This document shows positions 8,815-16,873 of a stretch of DNA of 27,309 nucleotides, in pieces (within the stretch, counting starts at the first letter, position 1; each line of letters starts with the position of its first letter). The translations under genes were made by a program, and so were the position numbers. The stretch lies in assembly GCA_035263065.1 (NCBI GenBank), contig DATFRS010000137.1, positions 1 through 27,309 on the forward strand. The letters run 5' to 3'. The notes beneath the pieces were generated by a model. The model ran no database searches and was not told where the DNA came from. It saw nothing but the letters and a program-made list of their open reading frames with translations. The stretch comes from Dokdonella_A sp035263065. GTDB lineage: Bacteria; Pseudomonadota; Gammaproteobacteria; Xanthomonadales; Rhodanobacteraceae.

Positions 8815-11127
8815 TTGGCCTTGTTCTCCCGCTTTTTCGCCTTCCTCGCATTCTCGTGGCGCCTCCTGCGCGCGCCGTTCTTCATCGGCGTCGGCTTTGC
8901 GATCGGCTTCGTCGCGCCGTACACGGTCTGGCTCGACCGCGAGGTGCGCGGCCGCTTCGACGACCTGTCGTGGGAGATCCCGAGCCGCGTTTACGCACGG
9001 CCGCTGACGCTCGCGCCGGGCCTGCCGATGACGGCGGACGTGCTCAAGCTCGAGCTCGACGCCGCGCGCTACGTCGAGGATGCGGGCGCGAAGAATCCCG
9101 GCAGCTATGCCCGCGACGGCGCGCGCTTCACGATCGCGCGGCGCGGCTTCGTCTATCTCGAAGGACGCGAGCGCGAGAAGCGCATCGCGGTGACGCTCGG
9201 CGACGGCCGCGTCGCCAAGCTCGCCGATGCGGACAGCGGCGCGGCGCTCGACAGCGTGCGGCTGGAGCCCGCGCGCATCGCGACGCTGTACGGCGCGCTC
9301 GAGGAAGACCGGCGCATCGTGCAGCTCGGCGAAGTGCCGACGCTGCTCGTCACGGGCCTGCAGGCCGTCGAGGATCGCGACTTCAAGCATCACCACGGCG
9401 TCGACTCGGTGGCGATCCTGCGCGCCGCGTGGGCGAACCTCGTCGCGCGGCGCGTCGTGCAGGGCGGCTCGACGCTGACGCAGCAGCTGGTCAAGAACCT
9501 CTTCCTCGATCGCGGCCAGACGCTGACGCGCAAGTTCAACGAGGCGCTGCTCGCGCTGATCATCGAGGCGCGCTACGGCAAGCAGCGCATCCTCGAGGCG
9601 TACGTCAACGAAGTGTTCCTCGGCCAGCAGGGCGGGCAGGCCGTGCATGGCTTCGCGGCGGCGAGCGAGTTCTATTTCGGCCGCGACCTGCGCGGCCTCG
9701 GGCCGGCCGACATCGCGCTGCTCGTCGGCATGGTGCAGGGTCCGAGCTATTACGATCCGCGCCGCAGTGCCGATCGCGCGCTCGGCCGGCGCAACGTCGT
9801 GCTCGGCCAGTTCCGCGACACGGGGCTGATCGACGATGCGACGTATGCGTCGGCGATCAGGCAGCCGCTCGGCACGGCCGCGAACCCGCAGTTGCCGCGC
9901 GATCGCTATCCGGCGTTCCTCGATCTCGTGCGCCGGCAGATCAGGAAGGACTATCCCGACGCGGAGCTCAACAGCGCGGGCCTCGCGATCCACACGACGC
10001 TCGCGCCGTCGGTGCAGGCGCTCGGCGAGGAGGCGATCGACAAGGCGCTGACCGCGCTCGGCAAGCGCGGCGCGGCGGTCGATGCGGCGCTCGTCGTCAC
10101 CGGCGCGAAGGACGGCGAAGTGCAGGCGATGATCGGCAGCCGCGATCCCGACGAGCCGGGTTTCAACCGCGCGCTCGATGCGCTGCGTCCGATCGGCTCG
10201 CTGGTGAAGCCGTTCGTCTACCTCGTCGCGCTCGCGCAGCCGCAGCGCTATTCGCTGGCGACGCTGGTCGAGGACTCGACGATCGATCTGCCGCAGAACG
10301 ACGGCTCGCGCTGGCAGCCGCAGAACGACGATCACCAGACGCACGGCAACGTCATGCTCGTCGATGCGCTGGTGCACAGCTGGAATCTCGCGACAGTGCA
10401 TCTCGGCATGCGCATCGGCGTCGATCGCGTGCGCGGGTTCCTGAAATCGTTCGGGCTCGGGCGCGAGATCAATCCGAATCCGTCGCTGCTGCTCGGCGCA
10501 GTCGACTTGAGCCCGTACGACGTCGCGCAGCTCTACCAGTATCTCGCCGCCGACGGCCACGCGCTGCCGCTCAACGTGCTGCGCGGCGTGCTCGACGATA
10601 AGGGCCGGCCGCTGACGCGCTATTCGGTCAAGCCGGGCGGCGGCGACTACGTGCAGGCGACGCGGCTCGTGAGCTATGCGATGCAGCAGGTCGCGATCTA
10701 CGGCACGGCGCACGCGATCATGGAGTCGGGCCTCGGCAACCTGCGCGCCGCCGGCAAGACCGGCACCAGCGACACGCAGCGCGATTCGTGGTTCGCGGGC
10801 TTCACCGGCGCGCAGCTCGCCGTCGCGTGGGTCGGCCGCGACGACAACAAGCCGACCGGCCTCATGGGCGCGACCGGCGCGCTGCGGATCTGGATCGAGC
10901 TCATGAAGCGCATGCCGGCCGCGCCGCTCGACGTGCCGAAGGACGGCATCGAGCTCGCCTACGTCGATTCGGAGTCCGGCAAGCGCACTGATTCCGCGTG
11001 CACCGGCGCGCGCGAGCTGCCGTTCGTGCAGGGCTACACGCCCGAGGACGAGGAGCATTGCCCGCTCGATGAGCTCAAGAACTGGTTCCGCGGCGGGGGC
11101 GACGCGCCGCAGCCGGGCGGGCAGTGA
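8815..11127 (+). CDS. mrcB: Penicillin-binding protein 1B (bifunctional glycosyltransferase/transpeptidase)
   Basis: 770 residues. Polymerises lipid II and crosslinks peptidoglycan at the outer face of the inner membrane. Seen: short cytoplasmic tail and one membrane helix (about 18-40); a UB2H-like region (about 65-150), the part that binds the LpoB activator in E. coli; the GT51 domain with EDRDF (Glu186) and GGSTLTQQL (217-225); and the transpeptidase domain with SLVK (Ser462, Lys465), SWN (522-524) and KTGT (648-651). All catalytic motifs are intact. The start is TTG, the first possible start after an in-frame TAG; the TTG at residue 3 is an alternative. The gene for a small lipoprotein follows after 57 bp. 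Confidence 0.97.
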   Translation: MALFSRFFAFLAFSWRLLRAPFFIGVGFAIGFVAPYTVWLDREVRGRFDDLSWEIPSRVYARPLTLAPGLPMTADVLKLELDAARYVEDAGAKNPGSYARDGARFTIARRGFVYLEGREREKRIAVTLGDGRVAKLADADSGAALDSVRLEPARIATLYGALEEDRRIVQLGEVPTLLVTGLQAVEDRDFKHHHGVDSVAILRAAWANLVARRVVQGGSTLTQQLVKNLFLDRGQTLTRKFNEALLALIIEARYGKQRILEAYVNEVFLGQQGGQAVHGFAAASEFYFGRDLRGLGPADIALLVGMVQGPSYYDPRRSADRALGRRNVVLGQFRDTGLIDDATYASAIRQPLGTAANPQLPRDRYPAFLDLVRRQIRKDYPDAELNSAGLAIHTTLAPSVQALGEEAIDKALTALGKRGAAVDAALVVTGAKDGEVQAMIGSRDPDEPGFNRALDALRPIGSLVKPFVYLVALAQPQRYSLATLVEDSTIDLPQNDGSRWQPQNDDHQTHGNVMLVDALVHSWNLATVHLGMRIGVDRVRGFLKSFGLGREINPNPSLLLGAVDLSPYDVAQLYQYLAADGHALPLNVLRGVLDDKGRPLTRYSVKPGGGDYVQATRLVSYAMQQVAIYGTAHAIMESGLGNLRAAGKTGTSDTQRDSWFAGFTGAQLAVAWVGRDDNKPTGLMGATGALRIWIELMKRMPAAPLDVPKDGIELAYVDSESGKRTDSACTGARELPFVQGYTPEDEEHCPLDELKNWFRGGGDAPQPGGQ

Positions 11128-11184
11128 CGCCGAAGATGCGGTATTTTTCGCACCTCGCAGTCCGCCGTCGAAATCGCAGTACGC

Positions 11185-11715
11185 ATGAACACACGTTTTC
11201 CGATCGTCGCGCTCGCCGTCGCGGGCGCCCTCACGCTGTCCTCGTGCACGCAGCCGAGCGCGCCGTCGAAGGCCGCCACCAAGCCCGCGGTCGTGCTCGA
11301 CCACGATCCCGTCGGCGCGATCCGCGCGGCCGGCATGGGCATGGATTCCTCGGTGCAGGTGCAGCCGCTGCGCGATCCCGCGATCGAGGGCTTCCTGAAC
11401 CAGGCGCACGCGGCGGAGACCGCGAAGAACTACGACGGCGCCGCCGAGGCGGCGGCGCGCGCGCTCAAGCTCGCGCCCGACGCGCCCGACATCCTGCAAT
11501 ACCAGGCCGAGATCGAAGTGCTGCGCGGCAACTTCAAGGACGCCGAGGCGCTCGCGATCAAGAGCTATACGCTCGGGCCGAAGGTCGGCAGCCTCTGCGC
11601 GCGCAACTGGCAGACCGTCGTCGAGGCGCGCATCGCGTTCAACGACGCGGCGACGCAGGCGCAGGCGAAGCAGCGGATCAAGGAATGCCGCGTCGCGCCG
11701 CCGGTTCGCATGTGA
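11185..11715 (+). CDS. Small TPR-containing lipoprotein
   Basis: 176 residues. The signal peptide ends in a lipobox LSSC with the lipidated Cys at 21. It is followed by a Ser/Pro/Lys-rich tether and a TPR-like region (about 70-125), including AAEAAARALKLAPDAPD. It is therefore an outer- or inner-membrane-anchored periplasmic lipoprotein. Being directly downstream of mrcB, it may assist PBP1b or the envelope, as LpoB does in E. coli, but it has no obvious LpoB-like sequence and this is only inference from position. Confidence 0.85.
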   Translation: MNTRFPIVALAVAGALTLSSCTQPSAPSKAATKPAVVLDHDPVGAIRAAGMGMDSSVQVQPLRDPAIEGFLNQAHAAETAKNYDGAAEAAARALKLAPDAPDILQYQAEIEVLRGNFKDAEALAIKSYTLGPKVGSLCARNWQTVVEARIAFNDAATQAQAKQRIKECRVAPPVRM

Positions 11716-11733
11716 CGAAACCCCGGGCGGTCC

Positions 11734-13656
11734 ATGACCGTGCGTGATTCGATCGCCGGCGCCGCCGAGCTGCTCGGCCCCGAAGGCCCGTTCGCGCGCG
11801 AAGTGCCGGGCTTCCGGCCGCGCGCGTCGCAACAGGCGATGGCGGCGGCGGTCGAGGAAGCGATCGCCGACCGCCAGATGCTGATCGCCGAGGCGGGCAC
11901 CGGCACCGGCAAGACGTTCGCGTACCTCGTGCCGGCGCTGACGTCGGGCAAGCGCGTGATCATTTCGACCGGCACGAAGACGCTGCAGGATCAGCTCTTC
12001 CATCGCGACCTGCCGCAGGTGCGCGGCGTGCTCGGCGCGCGTTTGTCGGCGGCGCTCCTGAAAGGCCGCGCGAATTATCTGTGCCTGCACCGGCTCGATC
12101 AGGCGCGCCGCGAGGGCCGCTTCACGAGCCGCGAGCAGGTCGCCGATCTCGAGAAGATCCACGCGTGGTCGGCGCGCACGCGCTCGGGCGATCGTGCCGA
12201 GATCGCGGAAGTCGCCGAGGAATCGCCGCTCTGGCCGCGCGTGACGTCGACGACCGAGAACTGCCTCGGCACCGACTGTCCGCTGTTCAACGACTGCTTC
12301 GTCGTCAAGGCGCGGCGAGCGGCTCAGGAAGCCGATATCGTCGTCGTCAATCATCACCTGCTGTTCGCCGATCTCGCGATCAAGCAGGAGGGCTTCGGCG
12401 AGATCCTGCCCGGCGCGCACGCGTTCATCCTCGACGAGGCGCACCAGATTCCGGAGCTCGCGGGCCAGTTCTTCTCGGTGTCGCTGTCGGCGCGCCAGCT
12501 CAACGAGCTCGCGGGCGACACGCTCGCCGAATGCGCGGGCATCGCCGGCGCGCTCGCGTTGCTGCAAACGCCGGTCGATGCGCTGAATCTCGCCGTGAAA
12601 CGCGTGCGGCTCGCGCTCGACCGCTTTCCGCCGAAAGGCGCGATGACGCTCATCGAGCACGACGCCGAGGTCGAGCGCGAGCTCGCCGGCCTTCGCGATG
12701 CGTTGACCGCGCTCGCCGAGGCGCTGTCGAAGCACGCGGAGCGGAGTCGCGGCCTCGCCAGCGTGCACGAGCGTGCAGAGACGCACCTGTCGCGCTTCGT
12801 CGAGGTCTGCGACGCGGCGAGTCGCGATTCCGTGCACTGGTACGAGCTCAGCGCGCACGGCTTCGCGTTCCACGCGACGCCGCTCGATCTCTCGCAGCCG
12901 CTGCGCGACCTGCGCGCGCAGAGCCATGCGGCGTGGATCTTCACGTCGGCGACGCTGTCGGTCGCGGGACGCTTCGAGCATTTCGCGCGGCAGCTCGGGC
13001 TCGAGGATCCAGTGGCGCTCTCGCTCGAGAGCCCTTTCGAATATGCGCGGCAGGCGCTCGCGTATCTCCCGCCGGGCCTGCCGGATCCGACGATGCCGGA
13101 TTACGTCGAGCGCGTGCTCGATGCGGTGCTGCCCGTGCTCGAGGCATCGCGCGGACGCGCATTCCTTCTATTTACGTCGCATCGCGCGCTGCGGCGCGCG
13201 GCGGAGATCCTGCCGCAGCGCGTCGCGTTCCCGCTGTTCGTGCAGGGCACCGCGCCGCGGCACCGGCTGCTGACCGCGTTCAGGGAGTCGGGCAACGGCG
13301 TGCTGCTCGGCGCGGCGAGCTTCTGGGAAGGCGTCGACGTCGCCGGCGAGGCGCTCAGCGTCGTCGTCATCGACAAGCTGCCGTTCGCGGCGCCGGACGA
13401 TCCGGTGCTGGTCGCGCGGCTCGATGCGCTGCGCGACGCGGGCGGCAATCCGTTCACCGACTGGCAGATCCCGGCCGCGGTGATCGCACTGAAGCAGGGC
13501 GCCGGGCGCCTCATCCGCGACATCAACGATCGCGGCGTGCTGGTCCTGTGCGATCCGCGCCTGACCTCGCGCAGCTACGGAAAACTGTTTTTAGCGAGCC
13601 TGCCGCCGCTGCCGAGGACGCGCGCACTGGACGACGTCGAGCGTTTTTTCAGCTAG
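11734..13656 (+). CDS. yoaA: ATP-dependent DNA helicase, YoaA/DinG family (XPD-like, iron-sulfur)
   Basis: 640 residues. 5'-3' superfamily 2 helicase that uses ATP to unwind damaged or forked DNA; E. coli YoaA works with the HolC clamp-loader subunit. Seen: Walker A AEAGTGTGKT (52-61), four cysteines for a 4Fe-4S cluster (117, 177, 182, 188), VNHHLL (205-210), DEAH box at 234-237, then SFWEGVDV and QGAGRLIRD motifs in the second RecA fold. It lacks the exonuclease extension of Gram-positive DinG. The gene starts 18 bp after the lipoprotein stop, so the two may be co-transcribed. YoaA and E. coli DinG are closely related, so the exact symbol is less sure than the family. Confidence 0.9.
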   Translation: MTVRDSIAGAAELLGPEGPFAREVPGFRPRASQQAMAAAVEEAIADRQMLIAEAGTGTGKTFAYLVPALTSGKRVIISTGTKTLQDQLFHRDLPQVRGVLGARLSAALLKGRANYLCLHRLDQARREGRFTSREQVADLEKIHAWSARTRSGDRAEIAEVAEESPLWPRVTSTTENCLGTDCPLFNDCFVVKARRAAQEADIVVVNHHLLFADLAIKQEGFGEILPGAHAFILDEAHQIPELAGQFFSVSLSARQLNELAGDTLAECAGIAGALALLQTPVDALNLAVKRVRLALDRFPPKGAMTLIEHDAEVERELAGLRDALTALAEALSKHAERSRGLASVHERAETHLSRFVEVCDAASRDSVHWYELSAHGFAFHATPLDLSQPLRDLRAQSHAAWIFTSATLSVAGRFEHFARQLGLEDPVALSLESPFEYARQALAYLPPGLPDPTMPDYVERVLDAVLPVLEASRGRAFLLFTSHRALRRAAEILPQRVAFPLFVQGTAPRHRLLTAFRESGNGVLLGAASFWEGVDVAGEALSVVVIDKLPFAAPDDPVLVARLDALRDAGGNPFTDWQIPAAVIALKQGAGRLIRDINDRGVLVLCDPRLTSRSYGKLFLASLPPLPRTRALDDVERFFS

Positions 13657-13877
13657 AACGCACGACGCCTCCGCCTCGGGGCGGATACGAGCCCGTATGG
13701 CCGCGCGCGGCTACTTCCACCGGCGCGGAGGCGGTGCTATAAGCCGCGGAGCAGGTCTTTGCTGGGATTCCTTCCGTAGTATTTCCTGCTTGCCTGAAGA
13801 CCCGTGCTGCCGTCACGGAGCGCGCGGCTTTGTATTTATCCGAAAGTGCGTAGTCATCCTGACGGAGATCATGTGAC
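13657..13877 (+). promoter_or_regulatory. Structured 221-bp leader/intergenic region before the subtilase
   Basis: Holds a 9-bp inverted repeat (CGCCTCCGC at 13666-13674 with GCGGAGGCG at 13725-13733), an inner hairpin ATACG-AGCC-CGTAT (13685-13698) and a third hairpin CCGTG-N7-CACGG (13802-13818). A candidate -10, TATAAG, lies at 13738-13743, which would leave a leader of roughly 125 bases. GGAG at 13864-13867 precedes the start by 10 bases, with a start-stop ATGTGA in between. No known riboswitch was recognised. Confidence 0.4.
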
Positions 13878-16691
13878 ATGGGGAATTCGGTTCGAATTAA
13901 GACGTTAGCTTCAGCTATCGGCATCGTGCTGGCCAGCGCGAGCCTCGGCACGGCCGCCATCGCGGCGCCGGCCAACTCGACGAGGGCGACGAGCTCGCAG
14001 CAGTCCGACGCCCGCGAGAGCTACATCGTGCGCTTCACGGAGCCCGGCCTCCTGCACTATTCGGGCGGCACGCAGGGTCTCCTCGCCACGGCGCCCGACG
14101 CGCAGCACCAGCGCAAGCTCGACGTCCGCTCGGCGGCGTCGCACGCGTACAGCAACTATCTGCAGAGCCAGCGCTCGGCGCACCTGTCGGCGATCTCGCA
14201 GTCGCTCGGCCGCTCGCTCGACGTCACGCACAGCTATCTCGTTACGATGAACGGCATCGCCGCCGAGATGACGCTGGCCGAAGCGCACAAGATCGCCAAG
14301 CTTGCGGGCGTCGCATCGGTCAAGCGCGCCGGCGAGCAGCACACCACCACCTTTCACGGCCCCGAATTCATCGGCGCGCCGGCCATCTGGGATGGCTCGG
14401 GCGTGCCCGGCGGCGTCGGCACGAAGGGCCAGGGCGTCGTCGTCGGCGTCATCGACACTGGCGCGAACTCGACGCATCCCTCGTTCGCCGACGATCCGAC
14501 CTGCGGCGTGTTCAACGCAGGCAACCACAAGCTCCTCTCGGCCGTCGACTGCTTGACGACGAACGGCAGCGGCCAGTGCGTCGGCTCGGATCCCGAAGCG
14601 AATGCGAACAACGGCCACGGCGTGCACACGGCGTCGACCGCCGTCGGCAACACGCTCGATGCGACGGCGAATCCGCCGCCGACGATCCCGCCGCCGTTCA
14701 CGACGATGTCGGGCGTCGCGCCCTGCGCGAGCCTTCGCACGTACAAGGTGTGCGCGACGAACAACTGCTCGGGCGCGGCGATCCAGGCCGCGATCGACGG
14801 CGCGATCGCCGACGGCGTCGACGTCATCAACTTCTCGATCTCGGGCGGCTCGGATCCGTGGAACGACACGGATCGCGCGTTCCTCGACGCGGTCGGCGCC
14901 GACATCTTCGTCGCGGCCTCGGCCGGCAACACCGGCACGGGCGTTACCGATCCGGTCGGCGCGGTCAACCACCTCGGCGCGTGGGTCACGACCGTCGCGG
15001 CCTCGACGCACGATCTCAACGTGTCCGGCGCGGGCCTTCTCAACACGACCGGCCCCGGCACGCCGCCGGCCAACACGCAGAACATCTCGCTGACGCCGGG
15101 CTCGGGTCTCGATCCGGGCACCGCGCAGACGGGCCTGCCGATGCGCCATTACGGGACCAACGAGCTCGGCTGCACGGCCGACGGCGGCTTCCCGCCGAAC
15201 TACTTCGACGGCGCGGTCGCGCTGATCTCGCGCGGCACCTGCACGTTCGAAGAGAAGATCGACAACGCGCAGGCCGCCGGTGCGGTGCTCGCGGTGATCT
15301 ACAACAACACGACCGGCACCATCAACATGTCGGTCGGCGCGGCGACGCTTCCGGCGTACAGCATCCAGCAGGCCGAAGGCCAGGCGCTCGTCGCGTTCAT
15401 CGACTCGACCGGCGGCGTCGCCGACCGCATCTTCGGCGACGGCTTCGACGGCGTGCCGCTCGGCGGCGGCCAGGCCCAGTCGATCATCGACTTCACGCCG
15501 GCCGTGCAGCAGGGCGACGTGCTCGCGGGCTTCAGCCTGCGCGGCCCGAGCCGCCTCGCCACCGTCACCAAGCCCGACATCACCGGCCCCGGCGTCAACA
15601 TCTACGCCGCGGTCGATCCGGCGGCCGGCAACTACGGCTACCTCAGCGGCACGTCGATGTCCTCGCCGCACACGGCAGGCTCGGGCGCGCTGATCCGCGC
15701 TGCGCATCCGGACTGGACGCCGGCCGAAGTCAAGTCGGCCCTCATGCTGACCGCGTTCACCGACGGCCACGAGGAAGACCGCACGACGCCGTGGACGCCG
15801 GACGACGTCGGCGCGGGCCGCATCGATCTCACCAAGGCCGCCGAAGCGGGCTTCGTGATGAACGAGACGTTCGCGAACTTCCTCGCCGCCGAACCGCCGG
15901 GCGGCGATCCGAAGACGCTGAACATCCCGAGCGCGCGCAACATGAGCTGCGTCGACTCGTGCACGTGGACGCGCACGCTGCGCAACACGCTGACGACGGC
16001 GTCGAGCTGGACCGTGACGGTCACGAATCCGGCCGGCCTCGACGTCAGCGTCGACACGCCGACGTTCTCGTTCACCGGCGGCATCGCCGAGACGCACGAC
16101 ATCGTCATCACGGCCGCGCCGACGACGACGCTGACACAGCCGACGTTCGCCGAAGTCGTGTTCCACGAGAACTCGGGCGCCGCGCCGGACGCGCACCTGT
16201 TCGTCGCGGTGCAGGGCACGGGCTCGGGCGGCGGCGGCGACGTCGTCACCGGCACGATCGACCAGGACGTGCTCAACGATCCGGACGGCAGCACGCTCGA
16301 CTTCGTCACCGGCCAGTGGGGCGTCTACGACCCGTCGCGCATCGACGACATCAACCTCTACAACTTCGGCGACGGCATGTACGTCTACTGGTACGGCGAT
16401 CTCGCATCGCTGGCCGTGGGCGGCGTCGTCGACAGCGGTGGAGTCGATTTCGCGGTGCTGCAGTCGGGCGACACGATCGGGCCGTCGTCGACGATCTCGG
16501 CGGGCTCGATCCAGATGTTCAACTGGATCGGCGGCACCGACGGCTACATCGGCGTCGCGTTCGAGAACGAGGACACCGGCGCGCTGAACTACGGCTACAT
16601 CCACATGACGACCTCGAGCCCGGACGGCTTCCCGGCGCACGTGCTGGAGTACGCCTACAACCGGGTCGGCGATCCGATCACCATCCCCTGA
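13878..16691 (+). CDS. Secreted S8-family serine peptidase (subtilase) with PA insertion
   Basis: 937 residues. Signal peptide about 1-30 (cleavage after AIAA), an inhibitor-I9-like propeptide (about 47-155), then the subtilisin domain with catalytic Asp193 (VIDTG), His247 (GHGVHT) and Ser594 (GTSMSSPH). A PA domain (about 425-510) is inserted before the serine and ends in DRIFGDGFDG (516-525). Beyond about 660 there is an Fn3-like region, then a Gly-rich hinge and an unassigned C-terminal domain (785-937) rich in Tyr, Trp, Asp and Gly. Several cysteines suit disulfides outside the cytoplasm. It is expected to be a secreted or surface endopeptidase. A strong terminator follows, so it is transcribed apart from the receptor. 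Confidence 0.95.
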   Translation: MGNSVRIKTLASAIGIVLASASLGTAAIAAPANSTRATSSQQSDARESYIVRFTEPGLLHYSGGTQGLLATAPDAQHQRKLDVRSAASHAYSNYLQSQRSAHLSAISQSLGRSLDVTHSYLVTMNGIAAEMTLAEAHKIAKLAGVASVKRAGEQHTTTFHGPEFIGAPAIWDGSGVPGGVGTKGQGVVVGVIDTGANSTHPSFADDPTCGVFNAGNHKLLSAVDCLTTNGSGQCVGSDPEANANNGHGVHTASTAVGNTLDATANPPPTIPPPFTTMSGVAPCASLRTYKVCATNNCSGAAIQAAIDGAIADGVDVINFSISGGSDPWNDTDRAFLDAVGADIFVAASAGNTGTGVTDPVGAVNHLGAWVTTVAASTHDLNVSGAGLLNTTGPGTPPANTQNISLTPGSGLDPGTAQTGLPMRHYGTNELGCTADGGFPPNYFDGAVALISRGTCTFEEKIDNAQAAGAVLAVIYNNTTGTINMSVGAATLPAYSIQQAEGQALVAFIDSTGGVADRIFGDGFDGVPLGGGQAQSIIDFTPAVQQGDVLAGFSLRGPSRLATVTKPDITGPGVNIYAAVDPAAGNYGYLSGTSMSSPHTAGSGALIRAAHPDWTPAEVKSALMLTAFTDGHEEDRTTPWTPDDVGAGRIDLTKAAEAGFVMNETFANFLAAEPPGGDPKTLNIPSARNMSCVDSCTWTRTLRNTLTTASSWTVTVTNPAGLDVSVDTPTFSFTGGIAETHDIVITAAPTTTLTQPTFAEVVFHENSGAAPDAHLFVAVQGTGSGGGGDVVTGTIDQDVLNDPDGSTLDFVTGQWGVYDPSRIDDINLYNFGDGMYVYWYGDLASLAVGGVVDSGGVDFAVLQSGDTIGPSSTISAGSIQMFNWIGGTDGYIGVAFENEDTGALNYGYIHMTTSSPDGFPAHVLEYAYNRVGDPITIP
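15423..15452 (+). other. Internal DRIFGDGFDG motif in the subtilase
   Basis: Residues 516-525, at the end of the PA insertion and just before the third part of the catalytic domain. It resembles the C-terminal DTIFVDGFDD of the small secreted protein at 22340-22879. Similar short motifs are familiar to me near the ends of secreted proteins in Lysobacterales; their function is unknown to me. Confidence 0.6.
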
Positions 16692-16714
16692 GTGACGGCG
16701 TTGGACGGCAATTT

Positions 16715-16743
16715 GGGGCCCCGTGACGGGGCCCCTTTTTTTT
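16715..16743 (+). terminator. Rho-independent terminator after the subtilase
   Basis: Nine-base-pair all-G/C stem GGGGCCCCG with CGGGGCCCC, three-base loop TGA, followed by eight T residues. It starts 23 bp after the stop codon. This is a textbook intrinsic terminator, separating the subtilase from the receptor gene. Confidence 0.95.
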
Positions 16744-16766
16744 GTGGCCGATTTCCTGTGGCCGAT
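16743..16766. repeat. Direct repeat TGTGGCCGAT x2
   Basis: Two identical 10-bp copies (16743-16752 and 16757-16766), 14 bp apart in phase, directly after the terminator and upstream of the receptor gene. Could be a regulator binding site or a chance duplication. Confidence 0.4.
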
Positions 16767-16820
16767 GAGCCGCTTGGGAGCTGAATTCGCACCGGCCATG
16801 GCGACCCGGCGCCGATCTAT

Positions 16821-16863
16821 GGGAGGATTCGTGTACAGAATTCCACTACGAATCGCAAAAAAA
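16821..16863 (+). promoter_or_regulatory. Shine-Dalgarno GGGAGG with out-of-frame GTG and A7 tract before the receptor
   Basis: GGGAGG (16821-16826) and GTG (16831) form the best start signal near the receptor gene, but that GTG is one frame off. An A7 tract (16857-16863) lies between. Removing one A would join the GTG to the receptor frame, giving a longer basic n-region before the signal helix. This may be a start misassignment, a homopolymer error or real length variation. Confidence 0.45.
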
Positions 16864-16873
16864 CACCTGTCGA

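Noticed and set aside
8416..12981. Very long open frame on the minus strand (over 1500 codons) antisense to mrcB, the lipoprotein and the helicase.
   Set aside because: It spans three clearly real genes and their gaps, its composition is dominated by Arg/Glu/Ala, and it has no domain motif. Such frames come from strong GC codon bias on the opposite strand.
13740..13870. Possible cyclic-di-GMP (GEMM) riboswitch in the subtilase leader.
   Set aside because: Hairpins are present but the conserved GEMM core bases are not seen.
16857..16864. A-AAA-AAC-like slippery tract as a programmed -1 frameshift site.
   Set aside because: A -1 shift from the GTG frame does not lead into the receptor frame; a +1 shift or loss of one A is needed.
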